A DNA stretch of 64,000 nucleotides from Hymenobacter radiodurans (GCF_004355185.1 NZ_CP037922.1:2946001-3010000), one strand, 5' to 3'; positions 36,100 through 45,463 are shown, numbered from the stretch's first letter. Notes: generated by a model not told the origin, from the letters alone. Numbers and translations are program-made.

Positions 36100-36139
36100 C
36101 AAAAAAGCCCCCCAGATTCATCTCTGGGGGGCTTTTTTG
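36100..36139 (+). terminator. rho-independent terminator
   Basis: AAAAAAGCCCCCCAGA...TCTGGGGGGCTTTTTT, perfect stem after the dienelactone hydrolase gene. Confidence 0.92.
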
Positions 36140-36205
36140 TGTAAGCTGCGGTGGGAAGAGGCGTAAGCGTGTCAACCAGCTTTCTGGCGAAAGCTGAGAG
36201 TCGGG

Positions 36206-36937
36206 TTACGCCGGCTTCAGTTGCCAACTATCCGCGAGCAAGGCGGCCATTTCCGCAACGCTAGCCGTGAGTTGCTCCCAAGAGTTGAGCACAAAGTATT
36301 GCTCTTGAAAGCGCTCCTCGGAATAGGGCGTGTCGAGCACCGTCGAAAGCTCAAACGCATGACGGACGGTTTCATCGTGCACGCAGTGGTGAATCTCGCC
36401 GGCTGAGGATAGCAAACCGGCTCCATAAATGCGCGGCTGCCCGCCTTCCTGCACCAGCCCAAACTGGACCGTAAAGCCATACAACCGCCGTAGTCGCACC
36501 AAAGCAGCCACATCGTGGCGGTGCTGCCGACCTACGATGCCTAGGAAGTGCAGAAAATCGGCGAAGGCAGAGTCGGTAAGCAAGGGCGCGTGCCCAAATA
36601 CGTCGTGAAATAAATCGGGTGTCTTCACAAAGTCGAACTGCTCCATTGCCCGCAACCGCGTGACGGCCGGAAACTTACGCTCTGCCAACAACGCAAAAAA
36701 CGTAGCATCATCCACTGCTTCGGGCACAGGTACCAGCTCCCAGTTGGTGTAGCGCTGCAGCTGCTCACTTACCGCATCAAAGTGCGGGATGATAGTGCGC
36801 TGGAAGTCGAGGCGCGCGAGGCCAGCTCCAAATGCTTGCGCCGCCCGCTTATGCAGCAGAGCCGTCTGGCGGTCGAATAACACTTTCCAAACGAGTTGAT
36901 CCTGCGTGGTGTACTGGTCGTGGGCTTGTTCGAACAT
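36206..36937 (-). CDS. phhA: phenylalanine 4-monooxygenase-like protein with altered iron ligand
   Basis: Aromatic amino acid hydroxylase fold, 243 residues. Iron-binding His111 and His116 are in the canonical FHDVFGHAPLL. The third ligand, normally Glu in WFTVEFGL, reads Gln158 in GFTVQFGL, and the preceding aromatic is Gly. If correct this would change metal binding and may abolish or alter activity. The ATG at 36937 (MFEQAHDQYT) gives the standard short bacterial start; longer frames run through a terminator hairpin. A small ORF, hairpin and -7 box lie upstream as a possible attenuator. Confidence 0.88.
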   Translation of the reverse strand: MFEQAHDQYTTQDQLVWKVLFDRQTALLHKRAAQAFGAGLARLDFQRTIIPHFDAVSEQLQRYTNWELVPVPEAVDDATFFALLAERKFPAVTRLRAMEQFDFVKTPDLFHDVFGHAPLLTDSAFADFLHFLGIVGRQHRHDVAALVRLRRLYGFTVQFGLVQEGGQPRIYGAGLLSSAGEIHHCVHDETVRHAFELSTVLDTPYSEERFQEQYFVLNSWEQLTASVAEMAALLADSWQLKPA

Positions 36938-36963
36938 AGCGCTAGGTAGAATTATTATGTCAT

Positions 36964-36996
36964 AAAAAAAGCCCGGCTCTTGACGGAGTCGGGCTT
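36964..36996 (-). terminator. intrinsic terminator hairpin in the phhA leader
   Basis: On the minus strand AAGCCCGACTC / GAGCCGGGCTT, then a T7 run, 27 bp before phhA. Its first arm contains CGACTCCG, the exact complement of CGGAGTCG inside the upstream small ORF, so a competing antiterminator pairing exists. Confidence 0.75.
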
Positions 36997-37023
36997 GTGG
37001 TTTTCGGGGTTGGAGGTGGTTAC

Positions 37024-37113
37024 TTACCTTCCTTTCCGGCCATGCAGCTCGACTCCGCCTCCATTGGGGCGATTGACGGTTAGCATAATGCATTTGGCGG
37101 ATTGCAGTAACAT
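37024..37113 (-). CDS. small ORF, candidate leader peptide of phhA
   Basis: A 29-codon ORF (MLLQSAKCIMLTVNRPNGGG... ending GRKGR) from ATG 37113, or 20 codons from the inner ATG at 37086. It sits directly after a TATATTTG box and before a terminator hairpin. There are no runs of Phe or Tyr codons, so simple amino-acid-specific stalling is not obvious. The alternative is chance coding within a structured 5' leader. Confidence 0.45.
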   Translation of the reverse strand: MLLQSAKCIMLTVNRPNGGGVELHGRKGR

Positions 37114-37117
37114 GGAA

Positions 37118-37125
37118 CAAATATA
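37118..37125 (-). promoter_or_regulatory. candidate -7 box (TATATTTG) upstream of phhA leader
   Basis: TATATTTG on the minus strand, four bases before the first ATG of the small ORF. Transcription would begin near that ATG. No -33 TTG at the expected spacing. Confidence 0.5.
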
Positions 37126-37359
37126 GAAAATCAGAATAATAAGTTGTACGCCACTAGCCAACTTATTTTCAGATAGATACCAAATTTCTGAAAATAGTTA
37201 TCGGGGGGCATTTTTGTCCAAACAGCCAGAGGTAGCCGATGTATTTTACGTAAACCTTTGCGTTCGGCAGGACTTCTAAACACCCTAATACCGAAGCAAG
37301 CTGGTTAGCACATAGCTTCATTGTGACGCGTACTATTAGCTGCGTCACCTTAAACTTGC

Positions 37360-38247
37360 TTAGAGCTTACCGCTGACTTCGTAGCCCATGCTCAGGTTGG
37401 TATCGCCGGTAACGTGCAGGTCGATGCGGGCTTTCTTGTCGGACGGATTGAGGAGGAGCGCGGTGGAGCCCGGCAAAAACCGTAGTATGGCGCGCTGCCC
37501 AGGGGCCAACGTAGCCTTACCAAAAATACCACCCCCGCGAGGCCGCTCCTTTATTTCCACGGATACGGTTCCGGTGTTACGAGCCACTACCCGAAAGGCG
37601 CCCGGCTGCCCGCCTCCCAGCGCGAACTGCTTGCCGGGCTCAATCAAGAGGTCGGACTTTAAGCTGCCGCCGCCAGCCAAGCAAGCTGTCGTGAGGAATA
37701 GCACCAGTGCAGCAGTTGCCGTAGCTACCCGCCGCGTTGGCACCAATTCGCGGAGCAGGCTCCTATTCTTAGTGAGCGCATAATCAAGCGAATAGCGCCC
37801 GCCACCTACTACGGTTACAAGCACAAAGCACCAGAAAAGGAGCTGCTGATAATACATGCCCAGCACGGGTTCGGGCGTTTCATACCACAAAAAAGCGATG
37901 ACGAAAAACTGAAAGGCCAGCTGGACCGCGCTCCAGCGCGTAAGCAGCCCAAAGGCAATCAGCAGGCCGCCTGCAAACTCTCCCCAGGTAGCCAGCCACG
38001 CCCACATATACGGTGAGGGAAACGTAAAACCCAGAGTAGCTACTTGCTGCACAAACCAATCAGGTGGCCCCAGCGCGGCCTGCCCACCTACCAACTTAGC
38101 CGCCTCAGTAGCAGTGGTCATGCTGACGAGCTTTGCCCAGCCGGCTCCAATGGCGATAGACAAACCAATGTGCAAACGAAGGAGTAGCCAGGCAACGTCG
38201 GCGAGGCGGGAGCCCAGCGGGCTGGCGGAAAAGAGAAGCTTTTTCAT
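37360..38247 (-). CDS. DoxX-family membrane protein with extra C-terminal domain
   Basis: A 295-residue protein. The first about 170 residues form a four-helix DoxX domain (AWLLLRLHIGLSIAIGAGWAKL, WAWLATWGEFAGGLLIAFGLLTRW, FFVIAFLWYE, LLFWCFVLVTVVGGGRYSLDY). A fifth hydrophobic segment (ATAALVLFLTTACLAGGG) then leads to about 100 residues of beta-rich domain (GGQPGAFRVVARNTGTVSVEI...). DoxX proteins are usually about 130-160 residues, so this is a fusion. The start at 38247 is taken as the MKKLLF N-terminus. Function unknown; 86 bp downstream of an AraC regulator. Confidence 0.8.
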   Translation of the reverse strand: MKKLLFSASPLGSRLADVAWLLLRLHIGLSIAIGAGWAKLVSMTTATEAAKLVGGQAALGPPDWFVQQVATLGFTFPSPYMWAWLATWGEFAGGLLIAFGLLTRWSAVQLAFQFFVIAFLWYETPEPVLGMYYQQLLFWCFVLVTVVGGGRYSLDYALTKNRSLLRELVPTRRVATATAALVLFLTTACLAGGGSLKSDLLIEPGKQFALGGGQPGAFRVVARNTGTVSVEIKERPRGGGIFGKATLAPGQRAILRFLPGSTALLLNPSDKKARIDLHVTGDTNLSMGYEVSGKL

Positions 38248-38333
38248 GGTCGTTGGGTAAGTAATTGAACGACCCAAAATTGCCCCCTGCTCAGCTCCCT
38301 TACGCCCCGCATCATAGCTTGGGACGTCCCAAC

Positions 38334-39635
38334 TTATGGATTGAGCCTAGCCGCCACCTCACTCGGCGTCGCCGATTTCAGCTTTTTGAACACCCGGTTG
38401 AATGTTGACTTGGAGTTGAACCCCGATTCTAGCGCCACCGCCAGTAAAGTATAGTGCTGGAAGCGCGGGTCTTGCAGCTTGCGCTCGGCCTCGGCAATGC
38501 GATACCCGTTGATGTAATCATTGAAGTTTTGCCCGAAACACGTATTGATGACGCGCGAAAGCAACGAGGTATTGGTACGAAGCTGAGCGGCCAATTCGCT
38601 CAAGGTCAGTTCCGGCGCCAGATAAGGTCGCTCGGTTTCCATGTGGCGGGAGAGCTTATTAGCCCAGCGAGTCAGGTCCGGGTCGGGCACCACCTCCGCA
38701 GTGGCCGATGTGGCGAGTGACGTTACCTGCTGGGGGGCTTTTTCTCTGAGTTTGGGTTCGAGTTCTGCTGGTTCAAATACTTCCGTGACTACTGCATTCG
38801 TCACAGTCAGAGAACTACTCTGGACAAGCTCGGTGCTGGTCGGCTGAAAGTGCAGAGCCGGCGCTGGCTGGTAAGGCGCCATAAAACCGGCAATGCTCAG
38901 GTAATAAATCAGGAGGCCGGTTGCTAGGAATGAATACCACACCTGGATATAAGACAACGGCGCCGCAATGTTTACCAAGCCAAACAATAGCGAAACCAGC
39001 AGCCCCACTAGAACTGCCACCATCAGGTTGCGCAGCCACTGGAAGCTAATTGGGCCCGTGTTGGAGTAATTGTCGTTGAGGTAGCGGCGGTAGCGGCGAT
39101 AATCGCGCAAAGTGAGCCAGCCGTAGGCAAATATGGAAAGATAGCCTAGCACCTCTAAGTAGTTGTCTACTTCCTCGCTTAGCCCCGCCAACGCCCCCTT
39201 TGTACCAAAATGCCCAGTAAATGGCTCGCCTAGCATCCAGTGCTGCCACAGCACATCATAGCAAAACACGATAAAGCGCCAGCCCAAATACCCTGCTGCG
39301 GGCAGAAAATGGCGCTTTTCCGCCCAGCCAAAGCGAAAATCCTGGTTGGTAAGGCTTCGGAAGTAGAAGTAGAAAGTAGGCCCTAGCGCCAGCCAATGGC
39401 GGAAGGGAAAATAAAACATGAAGGTAGAATAGATATTGTGCGCGTCGTACCAACCAGCAAACCCTAGCATCCACTGCGTAAGTGGTAGGGTGTTGAGTAA
39501 CAGCAGCAGCGCCAACCAGCCATCGGAGGCAAGCCCCCGCCGCCACCCACGTACCAACAATATCCCCATAAACACGATGCCCTGCACAAAGAATGGCAGC
39601 AACAGCGAGCTATACGGGCTGAATTGGAAGAACAT
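38334..39635 (-). CDS. membrane-bound AraC-family regulator
   Basis: Of the 433 residues, the first about 255 contain seven or so hydrophobic helices, a linker rich in Ser/Thr/Pro follows, and the last about 110 form an AraC/XylS DNA-binding domain. The second HTH is ALESGFNSKSTFNRVFKKLKSATPSEVAARL. This is the common Bacteroidota layout for a membrane sensor with a direct DNA-binding output. It starts 33 bp after the DAHP synthase stop and so may be read from the trp transcript, or it may control the DoxX gene downstream. Confidence 0.9.
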   Translation of the reverse strand: MFFQFSPYSSLLLPFFVQGIVFMGILLVRGWRRGLASDGWLALLLLLNTLPLTQWMLGFAGWYDAHNIYSTFMFYFPFRHWLALGPTFYFYFRSLTNQDFRFGWAEKRHFLPAAGYLGWRFIVFCYDVLWQHWMLGEPFTGHFGTKGALAGLSEEVDNYLEVLGYLSIFAYGWLTLRDYRRYRRYLNDNYSNTGPISFQWLRNLMVAVLVGLLVSLLFGLVNIAAPLSYIQVWYSFLATGLLIYYLSIAGFMAPYQPAPALHFQPTSTELVQSSSLTVTNAVVTEVFEPAELEPKLREKAPQQVTSLATSATAEVVPDPDLTRWANKLSRHMETERPYLAPELTLSELAAQLRTNTSLLSRVINTCFGQNFNDYINGYRIAEAERKLQDPRFQHYTLLAVALESGFNSKSTFNRVFKKLKSATPSEVAARLNP

Positions 39636-39668
39636 GCGCTAAAGCTACACAACCAGCACGTTACGACA

Positions 39669-40682
39669 CTATACCAGTTCTTTACGGAGTGCGTACACGC
39701 GCCGCAGATTCTGAATCAGCCGGCTTGATTCCTCGAAATTCAGCGTCTGCTGACCGTCAGAAGCTGCTTCTTCTGGCTTCTCGTGGGTTTCGTATAAAAT
39801 GCCATCGGCCCCGGCCATAACGGCGGCCAGCGCCATTGGGGCTACATAATCGCGGATGCCGATGCCGTGCGACGGATCTACTACCACGGGCAGGTGCGTT
39901 TTCTCCTTGAGAATCGGCACTGCGTTCAGGTCCAAGGTATTGCGCGAAGCCGTTTCGAAGGTTCGGATGCCCCGCTCGCAGAGAATCAGCTTCTCGTTGC
40001 CACCCGAAAACACGTATTCAGCGGAGGACAATAGCTCTTCAATTGTCCCCGAAATACCACGCTTGATGAGTACCGGCTTATCGACTCCCCCTAGCGCATC
40101 GAGCAAGTTGAAATTCTGGGTGTTACGAGCGCCAACTTGGAACACATCCACGTAGTCGTGCATCTCCTCCACCTGCGACACCTGCATTACCTCTGTTACT
40201 ACTTTGATGCCGCGGGCACGGGCCATTTGGTGAAACTGTTTTAGGCCTTCCATCCCTAATCCACGGAAGGAATATGGGGAGGAGCGCGGCTTAAAAACGC
40301 CCCCCCGCATCAGCCACACGTTGTTATCGAGCAGGTGTTGCATGACTTTCTCCATCTGCTCTTCGCTCTCAATACTGCACGGCCCAGCTACCAGACTCAG
40401 CGAACCTTCACCGATAAATACACCGTCGCCTAAGTCGAGTACGGTGGGCCGCACGCGCCACTTGCGCGACACCAGCTGGTAATCGTCTGATACCTGATGA
40501 ATATCCCGAATTCCGGGCAGCTGGCCAATAGCGCGCAAGTCGACCTCTGCCTTGCCGATGCCTACCAAGTAATGGGCGCGCTGGGTCGTCACCTCCGTAA
40601 CCTTATACTTCAGGGCTTTTATCTGATTGATAATATCCGCCTTGGTGGTCGCGGTAATATCTTTTTCGAGTTGGATGAGCAT
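39669..40682 (-). CDS. aroF: 3-deoxy-7-phosphoheptulonate synthase (type I-beta)
   Basis: Condenses PEP and erythrose-4-phosphate at the entry of the shikimate pathway. Of the 337 residues, the N-terminal about 75 form a ferredoxin-like regulatory domain. The barrel follows with LVAGPCSIESEEQMEKV, LMRGGVFKPRSSPYSFRGLG, QVGARNTQNFNLL, ILCERGIRTFETASRNTLD and VVVDPSHGIG. This T. maritima-type architecture is usually allosterically regulated through the added domain. Last gene of the trp operon (33 bp after trpA), so precursor supply is co-regulated with Trp synthesis. Confidence 0.95.
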   Translation of the reverse strand: MLIQLEKDITATTKADIINQIKALKYKVTEVTTQRAHYLVGIGKAEVDLRAIGQLPGIRDIHQVSDDYQLVSRKWRVRPTVLDLGDGVFIGEGSLSLVAGPCSIESEEQMEKVMQHLLDNNVWLMRGGVFKPRSSPYSFRGLGMEGLKQFHQMARARGIKVVTEVMQVSQVEEMHDYVDVFQVGARNTQNFNLLDALGGVDKPVLIKRGISGTIEELLSSAEYVFSGGNEKLILCERGIRTFETASRNTLDLNAVPILKEKTHLPVVVDPSHGIGIRDYVAPMALAAVMAGADGILYETHEKPEEAASDGQQTLNFEESSRLIQNLRRVYALRKELV

Positions 40683-40715
40683 GGATTGCTGGTGCTGAGA
40701 AAGGTGTTGGAGTGC

Positions 40716-41498
40716 TTAATTCAGCACCGAGGAAACGAAAGCTTTGGCGGCAGCCGGCGCATCGTCGGCGCCTTCGAGGGCCCGAATGAAGGCGGAGCCG
40801 ATGATAGCGCCATCGGCGTAAGAGCACGCGCGGTCGAAGCTGGTTTTGTCGCCGATACCGAACCCGATGAGACGCGGATTGCGCAGATTCATGGCCGCGA
40901 TACGCTCGAAATACGCTTCCTGTACACCTTCACTTTGGGTATTTTGCCCCCCAGTAGTGCCGGGACCTGATACTAGGTACAGGAAAGAATCGGTCAGCTC
41001 GTCGATGCGGCGGATACGGCTCTCACTGGTTTGCGGCGTGATAAGGAACACGGGGCGCAGGTTATAGCGCCGGAATATTTCCTGATACTCAGCTACGTAG
41101 TCATCCAGCGGCAAATCGGGCAGAATGATGCCATCAACGCCAGCTTCGGCGGCTTGGCGGCAGAAGTTCTCTACTCCAAACTGCATCACCGGATTCAGGT
41201 AACCCATGAGCAGCAGCGGCGTGTTGGGCACCGTTTGGCGGATATCCTGCAATTGCTTGAACAGCACGCGCATGTTCATGCCGTTGGCCAACGCGGCGGT
41301 GCTGCTTTGCTGAATTACGGGACCATCGGCTAGCGGATCAGAAAAGGGCATCCCGATTTCGATCAGGTCGGCGCCGGCGCCGGAAAGAGTTTGAATGAGC
41401 GGCACCGTAGCGTCGAGTGTGGGGTAGCCGGCGGTGAAGTAGATATTGAGCAGTTTACCTTTCTTAGTGGCAAACGCTTGTTGGATACGGTTATTCAT
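40716..41498 (-). CDS. trpA: tryptophan synthase alpha subunit
   Basis: Cleaves indole-3-glycerol phosphate to indole. 260 residues; catalytic Glu in ADLIEIGMPFSDPLADGP (about 45-60) and Asp in the DGIILPDLPLDD block, then FLYLVSGPGTTGGQ and GFGIGDKTSFDRACSYADGAIIGSAFI. 43 bp after trpB. Confidence 0.97.
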   Translation of the reverse strand: MNNRIQQAFATKKGKLLNIYFTAGYPTLDATVPLIQTLSGAGADLIEIGMPFSDPLADGPVIQQSSTAALANGMNMRVLFKQLQDIRQTVPNTPLLLMGYLNPVMQFGVENFCRQAAEAGVDGIILPDLPLDDYVAEYQEIFRRYNLRPVFLITPQTSESRIRRIDELTDSFLYLVSGPGTTGGQNTQSEGVQEAYFERIAAMNLRNPRLIGFGIGDKTSFDRACSYADGAIIGSAFIRALEGADDAPAAAKAFVSSVLN

Positions 41499-41541
41499 CG
41501 ATCAGTTAGTGAGTTCGTGCAGTAAGTCATGGGCCACCACC

Positions 41542-42740
41542 TTAGTGCATTTGCTCGGCGTATTTCAGGTAAGTATCCAAGTCTTTGTCGCCGCGGCCCG
41601 AGAGGTTCAGCACCACAATATCATCAGGGCCCGCCCCTATTTCGGGTAAAGCTGCTAGCGCGTGCGCCGTTTCCAAGGCTGGAATAATGCCCTCCAAACG
41701 ACTCAGCTCGGCCACCGCCCGTAAAGCCGGCTCGTCTTCAATCGAGATAAATCGTGCCCGACCCGATGCGCCCAGAAAGGCATGTAACGGACCAATACCG
41801 GGATAATCGAGGCCCGCCGATAAAGAGTACGGCTCCGTAATCTGGCCGTCTTCGTCCTGCATAAGCAAGGTGCGCGAACCGTGAATAATACCCGGCTTTC
41901 CCAGCACTGAGGTTGCCGCGGAATGACCCGAGCTAATGCCTTTACCAGCCGCTTCTACTGCAATCAGCTTCACGGAAGGCTCATCCAAGAAATGATAAAA
42001 AGCCCCCGCCGCATTGGAGCCGCCGCCCACGCAAGCTACCACATAGTCGGGCAGTTCGCGGCCAACTTTCTCTAGCAGTTGCTTTCTAATCTCTTCGCTG
42101 ATAATGGCTTGCAGACGCGCCACCAAATCGGGATACGGGTGTGGGCCTACTACCGAACCAATAATGTAGTGTGTATCCACGGGGTTACTGATCCAGTCGC
42201 GGATGGCTTCGTTGGTGGCGTCTTTGAGGGTTTGGCTGCCGCTGGTAACGGGGCGCACTTCGGCGCCGAGCAGGCGCATCCGCTCCACGTTGGGGCGCTG
42301 ACGCTCGGTGTCGGTTTTACCCATGTAAACGATGCATTCCATCCCCATCAGAGCGCAGACGGTTGCCGTAGCCACGCCGTGCTGACCAGCGCCAGTTTCG
42401 GCAATAATGCGCGTCTTACCTAAGCGCTGCGCCAGCAGAATTTGACCGACAGTGTTATTGACTTTGTGGGCGCCGGTGTGGCACAAGTCTTCGCGCTTCA
42501 AGAAGATGCGGGTACCATAGCGAGCCGACAGGCGCTTGGCTTCAAACAACGGCGTGGGCCGGCCCACGAAGTCGCGCAGGAGCTGCTGGTAGTCGCGCTG
42601 AAAGTCGGGGTCGGCGAGGATGGTGAGGTATTGCTCACGCAATTCTTCCACGTTTGGGTAGAGCATTTCGGGAATAAATGCCCCCCGAACTCACCGTAGT
42701 AGCCACGGGCATTGGGTTGGAAAGCGGAAGTAGTAGCCAT
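41542..42740 (-). CDS. trpB: tryptophan synthase beta subunit (frame break repaired)
   Basis: Condenses indole with serine using PLP. About 399 residues after repair. The PLP Lys is in [18 protein letters not shown]; also [33 protein letters not shown] and [11 protein letters not shown]. The start [20 protein letters not shown] is at 42740. The frame breaks at the C6 run 42681-42686; one extra base gives [19 protein letters not shown], the expected text. Confidence 0.96.
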
Positions 42741-42793
42741 ATCGAAGGTGAAGGGTTGTGATGCTGGTTTTGAAATCAGTTAGTTAAAACGGT

Positions 42794-42875
42794 GTCATGT
42801 TGAGCTTGCCGAAGCATCTCTACTGATAAGTAGAATCAACGAAGCGGGAGAGATGCTTCGATTCCTCAGCATGAC
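42794..42875. repeat. REP/MITE-like hairpin element, copy 1 (overlaps trpF end)
   Basis: Ends GTCATG...CATGAC, with internal arms GAAGCATCTCT and AGAGATGCTTC. Its right end overlaps trpF by 10 bp: the element supplies the final VSC codons and the TGA stop. Confidence 0.8.
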
Positions 42876-43549
42876 ACGTTCTTGTGCTTAATGTCTATTA
42901 GTTCGGCAACGGCCGCGCCCCGAAGCTGCTGAAACATCTGCCCCAGCCGAATCGGGTCTTTCTTACCTGGAGAAATTTCAAACCGACTGTTTAAGTCTAC
43001 GGCAAACAAGCCGGGCAGCTGGAGGTTCCGCAGCGTTTCGGCGTGCGTTAGGTCGAGGCCTCCGGCGAGAAAGTAGGGAACGGGTAAGGCGTAGTCGCGC
43101 AGGAGTTGCCAATCGAAGACGAGTCCGTTGCCGCCGGGCTGCTCGCCTTTGGTGTCGAACAGGAAATAATCGCAGTGCGGGACGTAGGGCAATAGCGTAT
43201 CGAAGTCAAAATTGCCCCCCAGCGCAAACGCTTTGAGTACCAGCAAATCCGACGCACGCAGTTCCTGACATTGGGCGGGCGTTTCATCGCCGTGGAGTTG
43301 CACAGCGTTTAGTTTGAACTCCTGCACTCGCTGCCTGATAACTTCAGTCGCTTCATTCACAAAGACGCCCACTTTTTTGATGTTGGGGGGTAAATTTTCT
43401 AAGCTGGCCGTGCTTAGCTCTTGCCCTACATAGCGACTGGATTTGGGATAAAATATGAAGCCCAGAAAATCCGGTTGCAGCGCTGCCACGGCCGCCAAGC
43501 TATGCGCCTCGCGCATTCCGCACACCTTTATATATAAAGTAGGCTTCAT
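42866..43549 (-). CDS. trpF: phosphoribosylanthranilate isomerase
   Basis: Isomerises PRA to CdRP. 227 residues; YIKVCGMREAHSL with the catalytic Cys at residue 11, LGFIFYPKSSRYV, KVGVFVNE, AVQLHGDETPAQC and the barrel end FLAGGLDL/FAVDLNSRFE. The C-terminus (NVSC) is written by repeat copy 1. Follows trpC by 22 bp. Confidence 0.95.
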   Translation of the reverse strand: MKPTLYIKVCGMREAHSLAAVAALQPDFLGFIFYPKSSRYVGQELSTASLENLPPNIKKVGVFVNEATEVIRQRVQEFKLNAVQLHGDETPAQCQELRASDLLVLKAFALGGNFDFDTLLPYVPHCDYFLFDTKGEQPGGNGLVFDWQLLRDYALPVPYFLAGGLDLTHAETLRNLQLPGLFAVDLNSRFEISPGKKDPIRLGQMFQQLRGAAVAELIDIKHKNVSC

Positions 43550-43571
43550 GTTACTGAATTGACGCTGTGTT

Positions 43572-44384
43572 TTACGCCGTAATCGGCTCGGTAGCTTGTA
43601 ATTCCTGCACTAGCGCGGCGCATGCTTTTTCGGGGCGACTGTGACGCATGAAAGCCTCGCCCAGCAGGAAGCCGCGGTAACCATAACTACGCACTTGCCG
43701 GATAGCGGCTGCGGTGCTCAGCCCGCTTTCCGATACTTTCACGAATTCATCAGGGATGCGCTCAGCCAGCTCAGCGGAAGTTTCCAAACTCATGCTGAAG
43801 TCGTGCAGATTGCGGTTGTTGACGCCTACCAAGTTGACTGCTTCAGCGTCGAGGCTGCGGTCCAGTTCTTCGGCGTTGTGCACTTCCAACAACACTTCCA
43901 TACCTAGGCTGCGGGCGAAGCGACCAAGCTTTGCTATTTCGGCGGGCGTAAGCACGGCTGCTATGAGCAGCACGGCATCGGCACCGATGCTTTTGGCTTC
44001 TAGAATCTGGTACTCATCTATCACAAAATCTTTGCGCAGAATGGGGCAGAAATTGAAGCGGCGCGCTGTTATCAAGTCCTCATTTTGCCCCCCAAAGAAT
44101 TCCTTATCCGTGAGCACCGACAGCGCCGAAGCACCGGCCTGCATGTAGCCAATAGTCGTGCGCTCTACGGGCGCATGCGGATTTATCCAACCCTTTGAAG
44201 GCGATTTGCGCTTAAACTCGGCGATAATACCGCTTAAGTCTTCGCGTAATAGGTAGTGACGAAGCGATAATGGCTGCGTTTTGAAGTACAGGCTGCGCTC
44301 TAGCAGCTTCACCGGCACCAAGCTTTGGCGCTCAGCTACTTCGCCGCGCTTATGTTGAATAATCTGATCAAGGATAGTAGCCAT
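43572..44384 (-). CDS. trpC: indole-3-glycerol phosphate synthase
   Basis: Cyclises CdRP to indole-3-glycerol phosphate. 270 residues; IIAEFKRKSPSKGWI (catalytic Lys), VLTDKEFFGGQNEDL, PILRKDFVIDEYQI, LVGVNNRNLHDF and VSESGLSTAA. Stand-alone (not fused to trpF). Confidence 0.97.
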   Translation of the reverse strand: MATILDQIIQHKRGEVAERQSLVPVKLLERSLYFKTQPLSLRHYLLREDLSGIIAEFKRKSPSKGWINPHAPVERTTIGYMQAGASALSVLTDKEFFGGQNEDLITARRFNFCPILRKDFVIDEYQILEAKSIGADAVLLIAAVLTPAEIAKLGRFARSLGMEVLLEVHNAEELDRSLDAEAVNLVGVNNRNLHDFSMSLETSAELAERIPDEFVKVSESGLSTAAAIRQVRSYGYRGFLLGEAFMRHSRPEKACAALVQELQATEPITA

Positions 44385-44474
44385 GAGTTAAGAACAAGAA
44401 GCCGCGGAGTTTGGTCGGCTGTGAGGATGAAAATGAATAGGTAGAGCAGGATGTAGAAATGCAGATTCGTGCAT

Positions 44475-45463
44475 TTACACGTTCAACAACTGCCGAAAAG
44501 CCCCCGAGCGCGCCCACTCGCTAACGACTCACGAGCTGCTTCCAACGCCGCGGGCAGCGACAGTGCGGGGTCAGCGCATTGAATAGCCAGAGCGGCATTT
44601 GCCGTTACGACATCGCGCTGGGCAGTGGTTCCTTTGTTATCAAGCACTTGCAGAAACAATGCGGCAGATTCGGCTACAGTTTGTCCCCCAGCTAGGTCAT
44701 TAGCGGTATAAGTAGGCATACCGAGCGTGGCGGCGGTTACCACCTGCTCGCCCCGCGCCGACACTACTTTGGCGGTGCCCGTCAGCGACAGTTCATCGTA
44801 GCCGTCGAGCGCGTGAACGACGGCGTAGCGGGTGCTGGTTTGCTGAAACAAGTAGTTATATAAACGCAGCAATTCTAGGCTGAACACCCCCGCCAATTGG
44901 GCTGCTGGCCGCGCTGGATTAACCAACGGACCCAAAATATTGAAGAAAGTGCGTACGCCCAATTCGCGGCGTACGGGCCCGGCGTGGCGCATGGCCGGGT
45001 GAAAGGCTGCCGCGTGCAGAAAGCAGATATTCGCCTCATCTAGCTGCCGCCTTAGGTTGTCGGATGGCGCCTCAAAATCGTAGCCGAAGTGAGCCAATAT
45101 ATTGGAAGAACCACACACCGACGACACCCCGAAGTTGCCGTGCTTGGCCACCTTATAGCCTGCACCAGCCGCTACAAAACAGGCCAGCGTGGAGATATTG
45201 AGCGTGTCTTTACCATCTCCGCCAGTGCCCACAATATCAAGCACTTCGTGGGTGCCTAGTTCCGGGTCGCGGCAGAGGTCGAGCAGGGCATCGCGGAAGC
45301 CGCTCAATTCCGGCACCGTGATGGGCCGCATCCGGTACACGGTCATAAAAGCGGCCGTTTCGGATGCATTGACGCCTCCCTGACCCAGGCGAAACATAGC
45401 CTCGCGGGCTTCCTCACGGGTGAGGGTTTGCTGGTCAAAAAGGGTGGTGAGGATCTGTTTCAA
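44475..45463 (-). CDS. trpD: anthranilate phosphoribosyltransferase (frame break repaired)
   Basis: Transfers phosphoribosyl to anthranilate. DIVGTGGDGKDTLNISTLA, KHGNFGVSSVCGSSNILAHFG, FFNILGPLVNPARP. Near the end the frame breaks at C5 44501-44505; the raw frame stops early at 44483. One more base gives SGRARGAFRQLLNV and a stop at 44475, about 329 residues. Confidence 0.95.
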
